Source: Dechloromonas sp. ZY10 (lineage in GTDB: Bacteria > Pseudomonadota > Gammaproteobacteria > Burkholderiales > Rhodocyclaceae). From it: 64,000 bases of DNA. The stretch covers positions 62,001 through 126,000 of the forward strand of contig NZ_CP144212.1 of assembly GCF_041378895.1 (NCBI RefSeq), read 5' to 3'. The notes under the pieces were generated by a model that saw only the letters and a list, made by a program, of their open reading frames with translations, ran no database searches and was not told the DNA's origin. Positions 55,537-64,000 of this stretch are shown here, in pieces (the first letter of the stretch is position 1; each line of letters begins with the position of its first letter). Made by a program: the position numbers and the translations under genes.

Positions 55537-56457
55537 ATGAATTCGTCCTCTGACCGCGTTTCGGCCATCGTCGCCGCCCTGCGTGCCAAGCGGGAAGCCC
55601 AAACCAGCCATCCGGCGGCGGATCTGGCGGCGCTGGAAAACTCGCTGCTCGCCGAGATCGAAGCCTTTGATCCGGCGCGTGCCCGCCCGGCACAGGAGAT
55701 TCCGCCGCCGCCGCCGGCGAGGGCTGTTCCGATGCCGGCCGCCAGCGCAGCGGCAGCGATTGCCTCGCCGCCGCCCGCGAGTACGGCGCCGCCAGTCGCC
55801 CTCACCGGCGGTCTGCTCGAACAGCTGCGTCAGCAAGCCTCGGTCCGCCAGCGCGAAGAGAATGCGGCAGCAACCAGCCAGGCGACCAGTGCGACGGCAA
55901 TCGACCGGGCGCTCAACCTGGTATTCCGTTACCTGCATGAATTGGTGCAGCAGCTGAATATCCTCAAGCCGAAGATCAATCGCGACTATCAGCTGCTCAA
56001 CCAGTTGGCGTTGCACGGGCTGCACTGGCAGGAGGGCTTTGCCGACTACCGGCGCCAGCCGGACAGCGAGGGCGCCTTGCTTGAGCGGGTGAGCTTCACC
56101 TGCCGCCTTGGCGGGGCGCCGAACATTGCCTGCGAACGCGACGATACCAATGCCGAGCGCTTCCGGGCGCTGCTGTTCGATCTTGGTCTGAACTTCAGCA
56201 GCCAGGAGTTTCGCAATGACAAACGCCTGATCGAGCGGGTGCGTTTCGAAATTCGCGGCGAACTCGGGGTTTCGGTGCGCTGGCGGGCTGATTTTGCCCG
56301 TGGCCTGATCTTGATCGAGGCCCGCAATCTCGAACGTTTCGGCGCTGCCCCCTATGAGTTGGCAGCCGCTGCGGTCGATCAGGCGCTGCTTGACGAATTT
56401 GGCCGGCTGTTGCTCGGTCAGCCCAACCGCTTCCGCGAACTGGCGCGGCGCCGCTGA
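55537..56457 (+). CDS. unknown protein, 306 aa
   Basis: No signal peptide or membrane span. Residues 1-50 are helical; 50-90 are a Pro/Ala-rich linker (IPPPPPARAVPMP); 90-300 appear folded, with ALNLVFRYLHELVQQLNILKPKINRDYQLL and ERFRALLFDLGLNFSSQEFRN as the most conserved-looking stretches. I recognise no domain. The stop is 3 bp from the convergent methyltransferase stop. Confidence 0.75.
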   Translation: MNSSSDRVSAIVAALRAKREAQTSHPAADLAALENSLLAEIEAFDPARARPAQEIPPPPPARAVPMPAASAAAAIASPPPASTAPPVALTGGLLEQLRQQASVRQREENAAATSQATSATAIDRALNLVFRYLHELVQQLNILKPKINRDYQLLNQLALHGLHWQEGFADYRRQPDSEGALLERVSFTCRLGGAPNIACERDDTNAERFRALLFDLGLNFSSQEFRNDKRLIERVRFEIRGELGVSVRWRADFARGLILIEARNLERFGAAPYELAAAAVDQALLDEFGRLLLGQPNRFRELARRR

Positions 56458-56460
56458 GGT

Positions 56461-57618
56461 TTATAGCCGGCGGCTCTGGTCGCCGCTGGAAAAGCCGAGC
56501 AAGGGCGTGTCAAGGCCGCGCCCGACGGCCATCACTTTGAATAGCTCGCCCATTTCGTGCGGCATCAGCAGCTTGCCGACCATGTTGCTGGCCTTCAGGT
56601 ATTCCGGCGTGCCTTGCGGCAATTCGGCCAGCGCGTCGAGGATGCCGCAATTGAGCAGGAACTGCCCCTGGTTGCAGTAACCGAGCAGGTCCAGCCCCTG
56701 GGTATCGGCGGCAGCAATAATCGCGGTGAAGTCGACGTGGACCGTGACATCCTGCAACCCCGGCAGGTAAAAGGGATCGGGATGGGCGTAGTGGCGGTAG
56801 TGGCACATCAGGGTGCCGCGTCCGCGCTGCAGATGGTAATACTCGCGGCGGGGAAAACCGTAATCGAGCAACAGCAGGGCGCCCTGGCTCAGGCGGCGAC
56901 CCCAGTCGGCCATCCAGGCGCGGTTGGCGAGGCTGATCTCGCTTTCGTAACCGGGCGGTAGCGAACATTGTCCGACGATTTCCTCAGCGGCAGCGAGCAG
57001 GGCGCCGCTGGCCGGGCGCTCGGCCCAGGCAAAACCGTTCTCGCTCAGGATCACGCCGCGCTCGTGGATGCCGTTTTCGCGCCAGGCCACCAGATGTGCC
57101 GGCATCGCGTCGAGCAGTTCGTTGCCGACCACCACCCCGGAATATGTTTCCGGCAGCGTATCGAGCCATTCGACGCGAGCCAGTAGATGCGGTGCCGCTG
57201 CCGCGATGGTGGCCTGCTGGCGTTGCCGCAGATCGGCCGAGAGGTCGAGGATCCGGTAGTGCTCGGGCAGCGTGCCGGCGGCTTCGAGTGCCAGCAGCAG
57301 GTCGGCGGCCAGACGTCCCGACCCGGCGCCGATTTCGAGCACTTGCGGGGCCGAGCAGGCCATCACCTGTACCACCTGGCGGGCCAGCGCACGGGCAAAC
57401 AGCGGGGTCATTTCGGGGGCGGTGATGAAGTCGCCGGCGGCACCGAATTTTTGGGCGCCGGCCGTGTAATAGCCCTGCCCGGGCGCATACAGCGCCAGTT
57501 CCATGAAACGGGCAAAGGGCAACCAGCCCCCGGCGCGCTCGATTTCACCGCAAATCGTCGCCAGCAGCGATTGGCTATGCGCCAGGGCGGCGGCTTCAGG
57601 AACGGGCAAACGGGTCAT
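56461..57618 (-). CDS. MidA/NDUFAF7-type SAM-dependent methyltransferase (DUF185)
   Basis: 385 residues from the ATG at 57618. FARFMELALYAPGQGYYTAG, GDFITAPEMTPLFARALA and the SAM-binding LEIGAGSGRLAADLL are DUF185 hallmarks; VVGNELLDAMPAH and FLNCGILDAL follow. The mitochondrial homologue methylates an arginine in complex I. The bacterial substrate is not established. Confidence 0.93.
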   Translation of the reverse strand: MTRLPVPEAAALAHSQSLLATICGEIERAGGWLPFARFMELALYAPGQGYYTAGAQKFGAAGDFITAPEMTPLFARALARQVVQVMACSAPQVLEIGAGSGRLAADLLLALEAAGTLPEHYRILDLSADLRQRQQATIAAAAPHLLARVEWLDTLPETYSGVVVGNELLDAMPAHLVAWRENGIHERGVILSENGFAWAERPASGALLAAAEEIVGQCSLPPGYESEISLANRAWMADWGRRLSQGALLLLDYGFPRREYYHLQRGRGTLMCHYRHYAHPDPFYLPGLQDVTVHVDFTAIIAAADTQGLDLLGYCNQGQFLLNCGILDALAELPQGTPEYLKASNMVGKLLMPHEMGELFKVMAVGRGLDTPLLGFSSGDQSRRL

Positions 57619-57716
57619 GATGGGCGGCAAAAAGAGGGGAATTGTACCGGGGACGATGCTGCGAGGCGTGAGTTGTGCTATTTTTCCCGGCAAATTTTCC
57701 ACGGGGGGAGCACATC

Positions 57717-58859
57717 ATGCAGGTCACGCAAATCATCGTTCGCAAGCCGGAGAAACTGGCTGCCCTCGGCAAGCAACTGGCCGCTGCCGCCCCCAAGTTG
57801 CTGCTGGTTTTTGCCGGCCTTGATTACTTTACCCATCCCGGTTTTGCGGCCACCCTCGCTGCCGCTGCACCCGGTGCAGCGCTGCTCGGCTGCTCGACGG
57901 CCGGCGAAATTTCGCCGGAGGGCGTCGACGATGGCAGTTGTGTCGTCACGGCCATTGACCTGGCCCACACTTCGCTGCGTCAGGCGGCCACTGCGCTGGC
58001 CGGCATGGACGATTCGTTTGCCGCCGGTGTCCGCCTCGGGCAGCAACTGGCCACCCCCGATCTCAAGGCCATCCTGGTTTTTGGTCCCGGCGTCCAGATC
58101 AACGGCAGCGCCCTGGTCAGCGGGATCGCCAGCGTGGTCGGCGACGCGGTGCCGATCACCGGCGGACTGGCTGGCGATGCCGGAGCGTTTCAGCAGACCT
58201 GGACTCTCGGCCAGAACGGCGTCAGCGACAACGGAGTGGTCGCCGTCGGCCTGTGCGGCGACCGTCTCAATTTTGCCCACGGCTCTTTTGGCGGCTGGGA
58301 GCCCTTCGGCCCGGCACGCAAAGTCACCCGCTGCAGCGGCAATGTGCTCCACGAGCTCGATGGCGAGCCGGCGCTGGAAGTGTACAAGCGCTATCTCGGC
58401 GAACACGCCAAGGGCTTGCCGGCCTCCGGCCTGCTCTTCCCCTTTGCCATGCTCGGAGAGGATCACAACGCCATCGGCCTGATCCGCACCATTCTCGGCG
58501 TCGATGAAAGTACCGGCAGCCTGACCCTGGCCGGTGAAATCCAGCAGGATGGCTATCTCAAACTGATGCACGCCAGCACCGACAAGCTGGTCAATGGCGC
58601 CGAATGTGCGGCCGAAGCTGCCAATCAAATGCTGCAGGCACAACAGGCTGGCTTGGCGATTCTGGTCAGCTGCGTCGGCCGCAAGCTGGTGATGGGTGGC
58701 CGGGTGGACGAGGAAGTCGAGGCGGTCGCCGATGTGTTCGGCAGCAACGCGGTGCTGACCGGCTTCTATTCTTACGGCGAAATCAGCCCCTTCACGCCCG
58801 GCGCATCGTGCAAGCTGCACAACCAGACGATGACCATCACCTACCTCGGCGAACGCTGA
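57717..58859 (+). CDS. FIST-domain sensory protein
   Basis: 380 residues from the ATG at 57717, which follows GGGGGGAG. FIST_N (LLVFAGLDYFTHPGF, LLGCSTAGEISPEGVDD, ITGGLAGDAGAFQQT) and FIST_C (HASTDKLVNGAECAAE, VLTGFYSYGEISPF) cover the whole protein. No membrane span, so it is probably cytoplasmic. FIST domains are thought to bind small ligands such as amino acids. Lies 7 bp before the hybrid kinase gene, so it is a likely input partner for that kinase. Confidence 0.93.
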   Translation: MQVTQIIVRKPEKLAALGKQLAAAAPKLLLVFAGLDYFTHPGFAATLAAAAPGAALLGCSTAGEISPEGVDDGSCVVTAIDLAHTSLRQAATALAGMDDSFAAGVRLGQQLATPDLKAILVFGPGVQINGSALVSGIASVVGDAVPITGGLAGDAGAFQQTWTLGQNGVSDNGVVAVGLCGDRLNFAHGSFGGWEPFGPARKVTRCSGNVLHELDGEPALEVYKRYLGEHAKGLPASGLLFPFAMLGEDHNAIGLIRTILGVDESTGSLTLAGEIQQDGYLKLMHASTDKLVNGAECAAEAANQMLQAQQAGLAILVSCVGRKLVMGGRVDEEVEAVADVFGSNAVLTGFYSYGEISPFTPGASCKLHNQTMTITYLGER

Positions 58860-58866
58860 GCCGATC

Positions 58867-61800
58867 ATGCAGAAGGCCCTGCAGCGCCAGCTGAAGCGGA
58901 GTATCGGTGTGGCCGATGAGGCAGGGCTGGCGGCATTGTTGACGCAGCTGCAGCAAGTGGCGGTTACCAGTCCGGAATTGCAGGCACTGGCTGAGGGGTT
59001 TCCCGATTTATTGCAGCGGATCGACGCCAGTTACGAGCAGTATGAACGCGACCTCGATCTGCGTACCCGCAGCCTGGAACTGTCATCGGGGGAGTTGTCG
59101 CAAGCCAATGACCGCCTGCGCAACGAGTTGAAGCAGCGCGAGTCGGCGCTGGCCGCACTGCGTCAGCTGGTGCACGACCTGCTGCCGAATGCCGGCGACG
59201 ACGGGGTGGTGGACGAGGACGACATTGCCGCATTGTCGCAGCGGATCGGCGAGTTGGTGATCGCCCGCGAAGAAGATCAGCGCGATCTGGCCAACCAGAA
59301 ATTCGCGCTTGATCAGCACGCGATCGTCAGCATTACCGATCGCGACGGTGTGATCATCTATGCCAATGACCGTTTTTGTGCAATCAGCGGTTATCGTCGC
59401 GAGGAATTGATCGGACAGAATCACCGTTTGATCCGCTCAGGCATCCATCCGTCGGATTTTTTTGCCGGGATGTGGGACACCATCACCCGGGGTGAGGTCT
59501 GGCAGGGCGAAGTCTGCAACCGTGCCCGCGATGGCCGGCTGTACTGGGTCAATGCCTCGATCGTGCCGCTGCTTGGCAAGGATGGCTTGCCGCAGCAGTA
59601 CATCGGCATCCGTACCGACATCACCGACCGCAAGCGGATGGAAAGCGAACTGTCGGAACAGCTGGACCTGGTCGAAGGCCTGATCGAAACCATCCCGCTG
59701 CCGGTTTACATGAAGGACCACGATGGCCGCTATCTGCGGATCAACCGGGCATTCGAGATTTTCTTCGCCAGCCGGCGCGAGCAGCTGATCGGTAAAACCC
59801 TGCATGATCTGCTCTCTCCCGCCGATGCCAGCCTGCATGTCGACAAGGATGAAGCGCTGCTGGCAGAGGGCGGGGTCCAGACCTATGAATGCGTCGTCCA
59901 TTCGCGGGATGGCCAGCACCACGACGCGATCTATCGCAAGGCAGCACTGACTCGGCGCAGCGGCGAGATTTACGGCCTGCTTGGTGTAATCATCGACATT
60001 ACCGAGCGCAAGCAGGTCGAACAGGCGATGCTGCAGGCCAAGGAGGCCGCTGAAGCGGCCAGCCGCGCCAAGAGCGACTTCCTGGCCAACATGAGTCATG
60101 AAATCCGGACGCCGATGAACGGCATCATCGGCATGACCGATCTGGCGCTCGACACTGCGCTGACCGAGGAGCAACGGGAGTATCTCGGCATCGTCAAATC
60201 CTCGTCGGAGGCCTTGCTGACGATCATCAACGACATCCTCGACTTTTCCAAGATCGAGGCCGGCAAGCTGCTGGTCGAGCACATTTCTTTCAATCTGCCG
60301 CGGGTGGTCAGCGAAGCGGTCAAGACCCTGGCCCTGCGCGCGCACGAGAAGAACCTCGAACTGGTCTGCGAGGTTGCCAACGACGTTCCGGCGCATGTGA
60401 TCGGCGACCCCAGCCGGGTGCGTCAGGTGCTGCTCAATCTGCTCGGCAATGCGATCAAGTTCACCGAGCGCGGCGAAATCGGCGTCCACATCGCGCTCAA
60501 GCTGCAGAGCGGCAGCAAGGTCTCGATTCAGTGCTCGGTCCGTGATACCGGGATCGGGATTGCAACGGACAAGCAGCAGCTGATTTTCGAGGCCTTCTCG
60601 CAGGAGGATACCTCGACCACCCGCAAGTACGGCGGCACCGGGCTTGGTCTTTCGATCTCGCGGCGCCTGGTTGACCTGATGGGCGGCCAGATGTGGCTGG
60701 ACAGCCGGCCTGGCGAAGGCAGCACCTTCCATTTCACGGTCGACCTGCTGCTCGACCCGAATCCGCCGGCTGCCAACGTTTATCCGCTCGATCTGAAAAA
60801 TCGCCGGATCCTGATCGTCGACGACAACACCACCAACCGTCGCGTCCTTGCCGGCATGCTCGATGCTTGGGATATCGAATCCGAGCCGGTTGCGTCGGCG
60901 GAGGCAGCGCTGGCGCGCCTGCGCCAGGAGGAGGGGCTGGCGTTCGACGGGATCATCCTCGATGCGCAGATGCCGGAGGTCGACGGCTACGAACTGGCTT
61001 ACCAGATCAATCATGAATTCCCGGCCCCGCCGCCGATGCTGATGCTCTCGTCGTCGGCTGTGCGCGGTGACAGCCAGCGCTGCCAGGCAGTCGGGATCAG
61101 CGGCCTGTTCTCCAAGCCGATTACCGCCGAGGAGTTGCTCGGGGCGCTCTGCCGCATTTTCGGCAGCCCGCGCGATGCGGGCAGTCTGCCGGCGCCATCG
61201 CAACTGGTCACCCGTCATGCGTTGCGTGAACTGCAGCGGGCGATGGATGTGCTGCTGGTCGAGGATCATCCAACCAATCAGAAACTGGCGCTCGGCTTGC
61301 TGGACAAATGGGGGCACCGCGCGCAGCTGGCGCAAAACGGCGTGGAGGCGGTGGAAGCTTTCCGCCGGGGCAGATTCGACCTGATCCTGATGGATATGCA
61401 GATGCCGGTGATGGGCGGGATCGAGGCCACGCGCCGGATTCGCGCCCTGGAAGCCGAGCGCGGGCAGGCACGCACGCCGATCCTGGCGATGACAGCAGCG
61501 GCCATGGTCGATGACCGCAACGCCTGCCTGGCCGCCGGGATGGACGACTATCTGGCGAAGCCGATCAAGGTCAAGGAGTTCCTCGAGAAGCTGTTGCAAC
61601 TCGGCGGCCAGACCGGTGACGGCAGCGAGGCACAAGCCTTCAGTTACGGCGAGGCGTTGGCCGGAGCCGACCGTGAAGTAGTCGAGATCATTGCCGAAGT
61701 CTTCCTGGCGACCTGGGTCGGCGACCTGGCTGCCATGCGCAGCGGGCTGGCGGCCGGTGACCTGGCGCTGGTGGCGCGGACCGCCCACAGCCTGAAGGGC

Positions 61801-61971
61801 ACCCTGGCCACCTTCGCTGCCGAACCGGCGACGCGGGTCGCCGCCGATATCGAAAGCCGGGCCGGAAACGGCCGGCCGGATGGGCTGGCACACGAACTAG
61901 ATAGTCTGGAGCGCGAAATCTCCTTGCTGACGCCCTATTTGCAGGCAGTCGTCGACGAAGTATCAGGGTAA
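58867..61971 (+). CDS. PAS-PAS hybrid histidine kinase with two receivers and an Hpt domain
   Basis: 1034 residues, no membrane span. A helical coiled-coil N-terminus (about 60-115), PAS 1 (about 148-260), PAS 2 (about 270-390), HisKA with FLANMSHEIRTPMNG (phospho-His 411), HATPase (GIGIATDKQQLIFEAF; GGTGLGLSIS), REC 1 with Asp 699 (IILDAQMP), REC 2 with Asp 843 (LILMDMQMP) and a C-terminal Hpt with ARTAHSLKGTLATFAAEP (His 974). This allows a full internal phosphorelay; the final response regulator is not in the window. Co-directional with the FIST gene 7 bp upstream. Confidence 0.95.
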   Translation: MQKALQRQLKRSIGVADEAGLAALLTQLQQVAVTSPELQALAEGFPDLLQRIDASYEQYERDLDLRTRSLELSSGELSQANDRLRNELKQRESALAALRQLVHDLLPNAGDDGVVDEDDIAALSQRIGELVIAREEDQRDLANQKFALDQHAIVSITDRDGVIIYANDRFCAISGYRREELIGQNHRLIRSGIHPSDFFAGMWDTITRGEVWQGEVCNRARDGRLYWVNASIVPLLGKDGLPQQYIGIRTDITDRKRMESELSEQLDLVEGLIETIPLPVYMKDHDGRYLRINRAFEIFFASRREQLIGKTLHDLLSPADASLHVDKDEALLAEGGVQTYECVVHSRDGQHHDAIYRKAALTRRSGEIYGLLGVIIDITERKQVEQAMLQAKEAAEAASRAKSDFLANMSHEIRTPMNGIIGMTDLALDTALTEEQREYLGIVKSSSEALLTIINDILDFSKIEAGKLLVEHISFNLPRVVSEAVKTLALRAHEKNLELVCEVANDVPAHVIGDPSRVRQVLLNLLGNAIKFTERGEIGVHIALKLQSGSKVSIQCSVRDTGIGIATDKQQLIFEAFSQEDTSTTRKYGGTGLGLSISRRLVDLMGGQMWLDSRPGEGSTFHFTVDLLLDPNPPAANVYPLDLKNRRILIVDDNTTNRRVLAGMLDAWDIESEPVASAEAALARLRQEEGLAFDGIILDAQMPEVDGYELAYQINHEFPAPPPMLMLSSSAVRGDSQRCQAVGISGLFSKPITAEELLGALCRIFGSPRDAGSLPAPSQLVTRHALRELQRAMDVLLVEDHPTNQKLALGLLDKWGHRAQLAQNGVEAVEAFRRGRFDLILMDMQMPVMGGIEATRRIRALEAERGQARTPILAMTAAAMVDDRNACLAAGMDDYLAKPIKVKEFLEKLLQLGGQTGDGSEAQAFSYGEALAGADREVVEIIAEVFLATWVGDLAAMRSGLAAGDLALVARTAHSLKGTLATFAAEPATRVAADIESRAGNGRPDGLAHELDSLEREISLLTPYLQAVVDEVSG

Positions 61972-61975
61972 ACTT

Positions 61976-62006
61976 GCGGTTTTTTCCGGTTGACCGTGAT
62001 AACCGC
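61976..62006. repeat. GGTTGACCGTG half element in a hairpin
   Basis: GCGGTTTTTTCCGGTTGACCGTG followed by ATAACCGC: ends GCGGTT/AACCGC can pair. It lies between the kinase and ttcA genes, and resembles the right half of the 44-bp unit. Confidence 0.55.
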
Positions 62007-62028
62007 GAGTTAGCACGGCGCACGCTCC

Positions 62029-62904
62029 ATGACCCAAGCCAATCCCCCGTCGAACAATCTGCAGAAACTGCGCAAATACCTTGAAGGCCGCACCGGCAAG
62101 GCGATCCACGACTACAACATGATCGAGGATGGCGACACCATCCTGGTCTGCATTTCCGGCGGCAAGGACTCCTACACCCTGCTGGCGATGCTGATGGCGC
62201 TGCAGCAGCGGGCGCCGGTCAAGTTCCGCCTGATCGCGATGAACCTTGACCAGAAACAGCCCGGCTTCCCGGCCGACGTGCTGCCGCGCTACTTCGAGTC
62301 GATCGGGATTGAATACCGTATCGTCGAGGCCGACACCTATTCGGTGGTCAAGGAAAAGATTCCCGAAGGCAAGACCACCTGCTCGCTGTGCTCGCGGCTG
62401 CGCCGGGGCATCATCTACCGCACCGCCAAGGAACTGGGCGCCAACAAGATCGCGCTTGGCCATCACCGCGACGACATGGTGCATACCCTGTTCCTCAATT
62501 TGCTGTTTGGTGGCAAGCTCAAGGCGATGCCGCCCAAGCTGGTGACCGACGACCAGGCTCACGTGGTGATCCGCCCGCTGGCCTATTGCGCCGAAGCCGA
62601 CATCGCCAAGTTTGCGCGCGGCATGGAGTTCCCGATCATCCCGTGCAATCTGTGCGGCTCGCAGGACAACCTGCAGCGTCAGAAGGTGCGCGAAATGATG
62701 CAGGAATGGGATCGCCGCTTTCCCGGGCGCACCGAGTCGGTATTTACCGCGATGCAGAATGTCGTCCCGTCGCATCTGGCCGATACCGGCTTGTTCGATT
62801 TCCGCGGCCTGAACCTCGGGACCGAGGTGGCCGAGGGCGATACCGTATTCGACCGCGAGGAAATGCCGATGTCGGGCACCATCCCGCTGTTCGTCGCCGA
62901 CTGA
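62029..62904 (+). CDS. ttcA: TtcA, tRNA 2-thiocytidine synthase
   Basis: 291 residues. The PP-loop ATP motif SGGKDS ([14 protein letters not shown]), the cysteine pair in [12 protein letters not shown] and the second pair in [14 protein letters not shown] fit TtcA, which sulfurates C32 in several tRNAs using a 4Fe-4S cluster. The ATG at 62029 is the first plausible start. Confidence 0.96.
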   Translation: MTQANPPSNNLQKLRKYLEGRTGKAIHDYNMIEDGDTILVCISGGKDSYTLLAMLMALQQRAPVKFRLIAMNLDQKQPGFPADVLPRYFESIGIEYRIVEADTYSVVKEKIPEGKTTCSLCSRLRRGIIYRTAKELGANKIALGHHRDDMVHTLFLNLLFGGKLKAMPPKLVTDDQAHVVIRPLAYCAEADIAKFARGMEFPIIPCNLCGSQDNLQRQKVREMMQEWDRRFPGRTESVFTAMQNVVPSHLADTGLFDFRGLNLGTEVAEGDTVFDREEMPMSGTIPLFVAD

Positions 62905-62912
62905 GCCTGATC

Positions 62913-63773
62913 GTGGCCAGCCATCGTCTGACCCTGCTCCTGGCCGAGGTGATCGGCGATCTCGGCATGCGCCGCCGGGTGGGCGACGGCGAGGCCGGAC
63001 AGGCGCTGGAGCGCTGCGCCAACCGGTTGCAGCGGGTGCTGCAGGCCTGCGGCGGACGTCCCCTGCACAGCGGTTCAACCCGCCTGGTTGCAGTATTGCC
63101 GGACCCGGAAGCCGCCTGCACTGCGGCCTACGACATGCAACAGCGAATCGCCGCGCTGCCACCGGTCGGTGGCCACAAGCTGGCCTTGCGGGTGGCCGTG
63201 CACGCGGCCCTGCCGGGCGCGGCGGCGGATGAGCCGGACCGGCTGGCCATGGCCGACAGTGAAAAAATGCTGCAGCTGGGTGGCCCGGGCGAAACCATCG
63301 TCAGCACGGTGATCCTGCTGCACCTGCCGGAGCGGCTGGCAAGCGACTGGGAAAGTCTGGCCAGCGCTGAGTTGCCCGGGCTGGTACTGTATCGCCGCCG
63401 CTTTCTCCCTGCCGGGCCGGCTATGCCACAAGCCGCTCCAGGTAGCGGGGAACGCTTGTGTCTGCGCCATCGCGATCAGCTGCGGGTGGTCGATGCGCAA
63501 ACCCCGGTATTGAGCATCGGCCGCGATCCGGCCTGCCTGCTGCAGGTCGGTGACAGCCGGGTGTCCCGCCGGCATGCCCGGGTCGAGCAGCGGGGGCGGG
63601 ATTATTTTCTGGTCGATAGCAGTACCAATGGCAGCTTTGTCCGCGTAGAGGGCGGCCGTGAAATGCTGCTGCGCCATGGCGAACTGATGCTGGCAGGCAG
63701 CGGCAGCATCTGTCTGGGCGCATCGGCCAACGATCCGGGGGCGGCCCGGATCGACTTTGAACACCTCGACTGA
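62913..63773 (+). CDS. nucleotide-cyclase-like and FHA-domain protein
   Basis: 286 residues from a GTG at 62913, 8 bp after the ttcA stop; the frame is open leftward only as antisense/alternative ttcA sequence. Residues about 1-150 look like a class III cyclase homology domain (LVAVLPDPEAACTAAYDMQQRI, LALRVAVHAALPG) but without the metal-binding Asp pair in a recognisable FxDxxGF motif, so probably inactive or regulatory. Residues about 190-270 form an FHA domain (LSIGRDPACLLQVGDSRVSRRHARVEQ, DSSTNGSFV) that binds phosphothreonine peptides. Its partner kinase is not in the window. Confidence 0.82.
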   Translation: MASHRLTLLLAEVIGDLGMRRRVGDGEAGQALERCANRLQRVLQACGGRPLHSGSTRLVAVLPDPEAACTAAYDMQQRIAALPPVGGHKLALRVAVHAALPGAAADEPDRLAMADSEKMLQLGGPGETIVSTVILLHLPERLASDWESLASAELPGLVLYRRRFLPAGPAMPQAAPGSGERLCLRHRDQLRVVDAQTPVLSIGRDPACLLQVGDSRVSRRHARVEQRGRDYFLVDSSTNGSFVRVEGGREMLLRHGELMLAGSGSICLGASANDPGAARIDFEHLD

Positions 63774-63784
63774 AGCTCCTCTCG

Positions 63785-64000
63785 ATGGCCCGCTGGTTCT
63801 ATTCGCTGTGCTTTTTCCTGGCGCTGCCGCTGATCTGGCTGCGCCTGCTCTGGCGGGCCCGTCGCCAGCCCGATTACCTGCAGCATCTCGGCGAGCGCCA
63901 CGGTTTTTTCCCGCCGCGCCCGGACGGCCCGCTGATCTGGGTCCATGCCGTCTCGGTCGGCGAAACCCGGGCCGCCCAGCCGTTGATCGACGGCCTGCTG
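63785..64000 (+). CDS. waaA: WaaA (KdtA), Kdo transferase, 5' part only
   Basis: The first 72 residues are visible; the gene runs off the window. An N-terminal span (FYSLCFFLALPLIWLRLLWR), then QHLGERHGFFPP and PLIWVHAVSVGETRAAQPLIDGLL match the start of Kdo transferase, which adds Kdo to lipid A precursor. Confidence 0.92.
   Translation, partial: MARWFYSLCFFLALPLIWLRLLWRARRQPDYLQHLGERHGFFPPRPDGPLIWVHAVSVGETRAAQPLIDGLL

Noticed and set aside
59437-61893. 818-residue open frame on the - strand
   Set aside because: Antisense to the hybrid kinase; no motif and an Arg/Gln/His-rich composition typical of shadow frames.

Overview
The window looks like chromosome of a GC-rich, Gram-negative betaproteobacterium, most likely of the Rhodocyclaceae (Azonexus/Dechloromonas-like). 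This rests on gene content and order, not on a database search: a System I cytochrome c maturation operon with an FNR-type box, NapF, a di-haem cytochrome c peroxidase, the lptB-rpoN-hpf-ptsN-hprK cluster, queD, ttcA, an NDUFA9-like dehydrogenase and WaaA.

Layout. 1-2480: a lower-GC block of small secreted proteins built on a 37-residue repeat, with an OmpA-like anchor and a truncated HExxH protein, closed by a strong terminator. 2497-6312: YjgR-like ATPase, oxyR, and a divergent peroxidase gene whose promoter carries an OxyR-type and an FNR-type site. 6374-13627: FNR-type box, then ccmABCDEFGHI-napF in one tightly overlapping operon. 13681-20301: DHH protein, unknown 513-aa protein, HTH regulator behind a 20-bp palindrome, radical SAM/queD divergent pair, patatin and esterase, tRNA-Ser(UGA). 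20455-29122: secreted DUF4214/RTX-like protein convergent with a caspase-like protein, then a leftward run (ABC ATPase, hydrolase, ferredoxin, VanZ, Na+ symporter, rluA). 29250-35241: LexA-boxed recA-recX-lptB-rpoN-hpf-ptsN-hprK and a PsiF-repeat protein. 35273-43577: leftward genes (HIT, giant FAD/Fe-S oxidoreductase, ChrA, YqaA, chemoreceptor). 43709-47732: ilvA, cysK, patB and a small membrane protein. 47733-49212: a symmetrical repeat island around one lower-GC gene. 49213-64000: folate ligase, lytic transglycosylase, NDUFA9-like protein, cca, hydrolase, unknown pair, MidA-like methyltransferase, FIST protein plus hybrid kinase, ttcA, cyclase-like/FHA protein and truncated waaA.

Functional themes. 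Peroxidase, the ccm operon and NapF form a low-oxygen c-type cytochrome module with visible FNR-type control. The rpoN cluster carries nitrogen-PTS genes. The two most unusual parts are the secreted-repeat cluster at the left edge and the island at 47.7-49.2 kb. In the island, a dispersed GGTCGACC-based small element and a larger hairpin-bearing repeat are arranged in mirror order around a single gene. The same small element recurs in several other spacers of the window.
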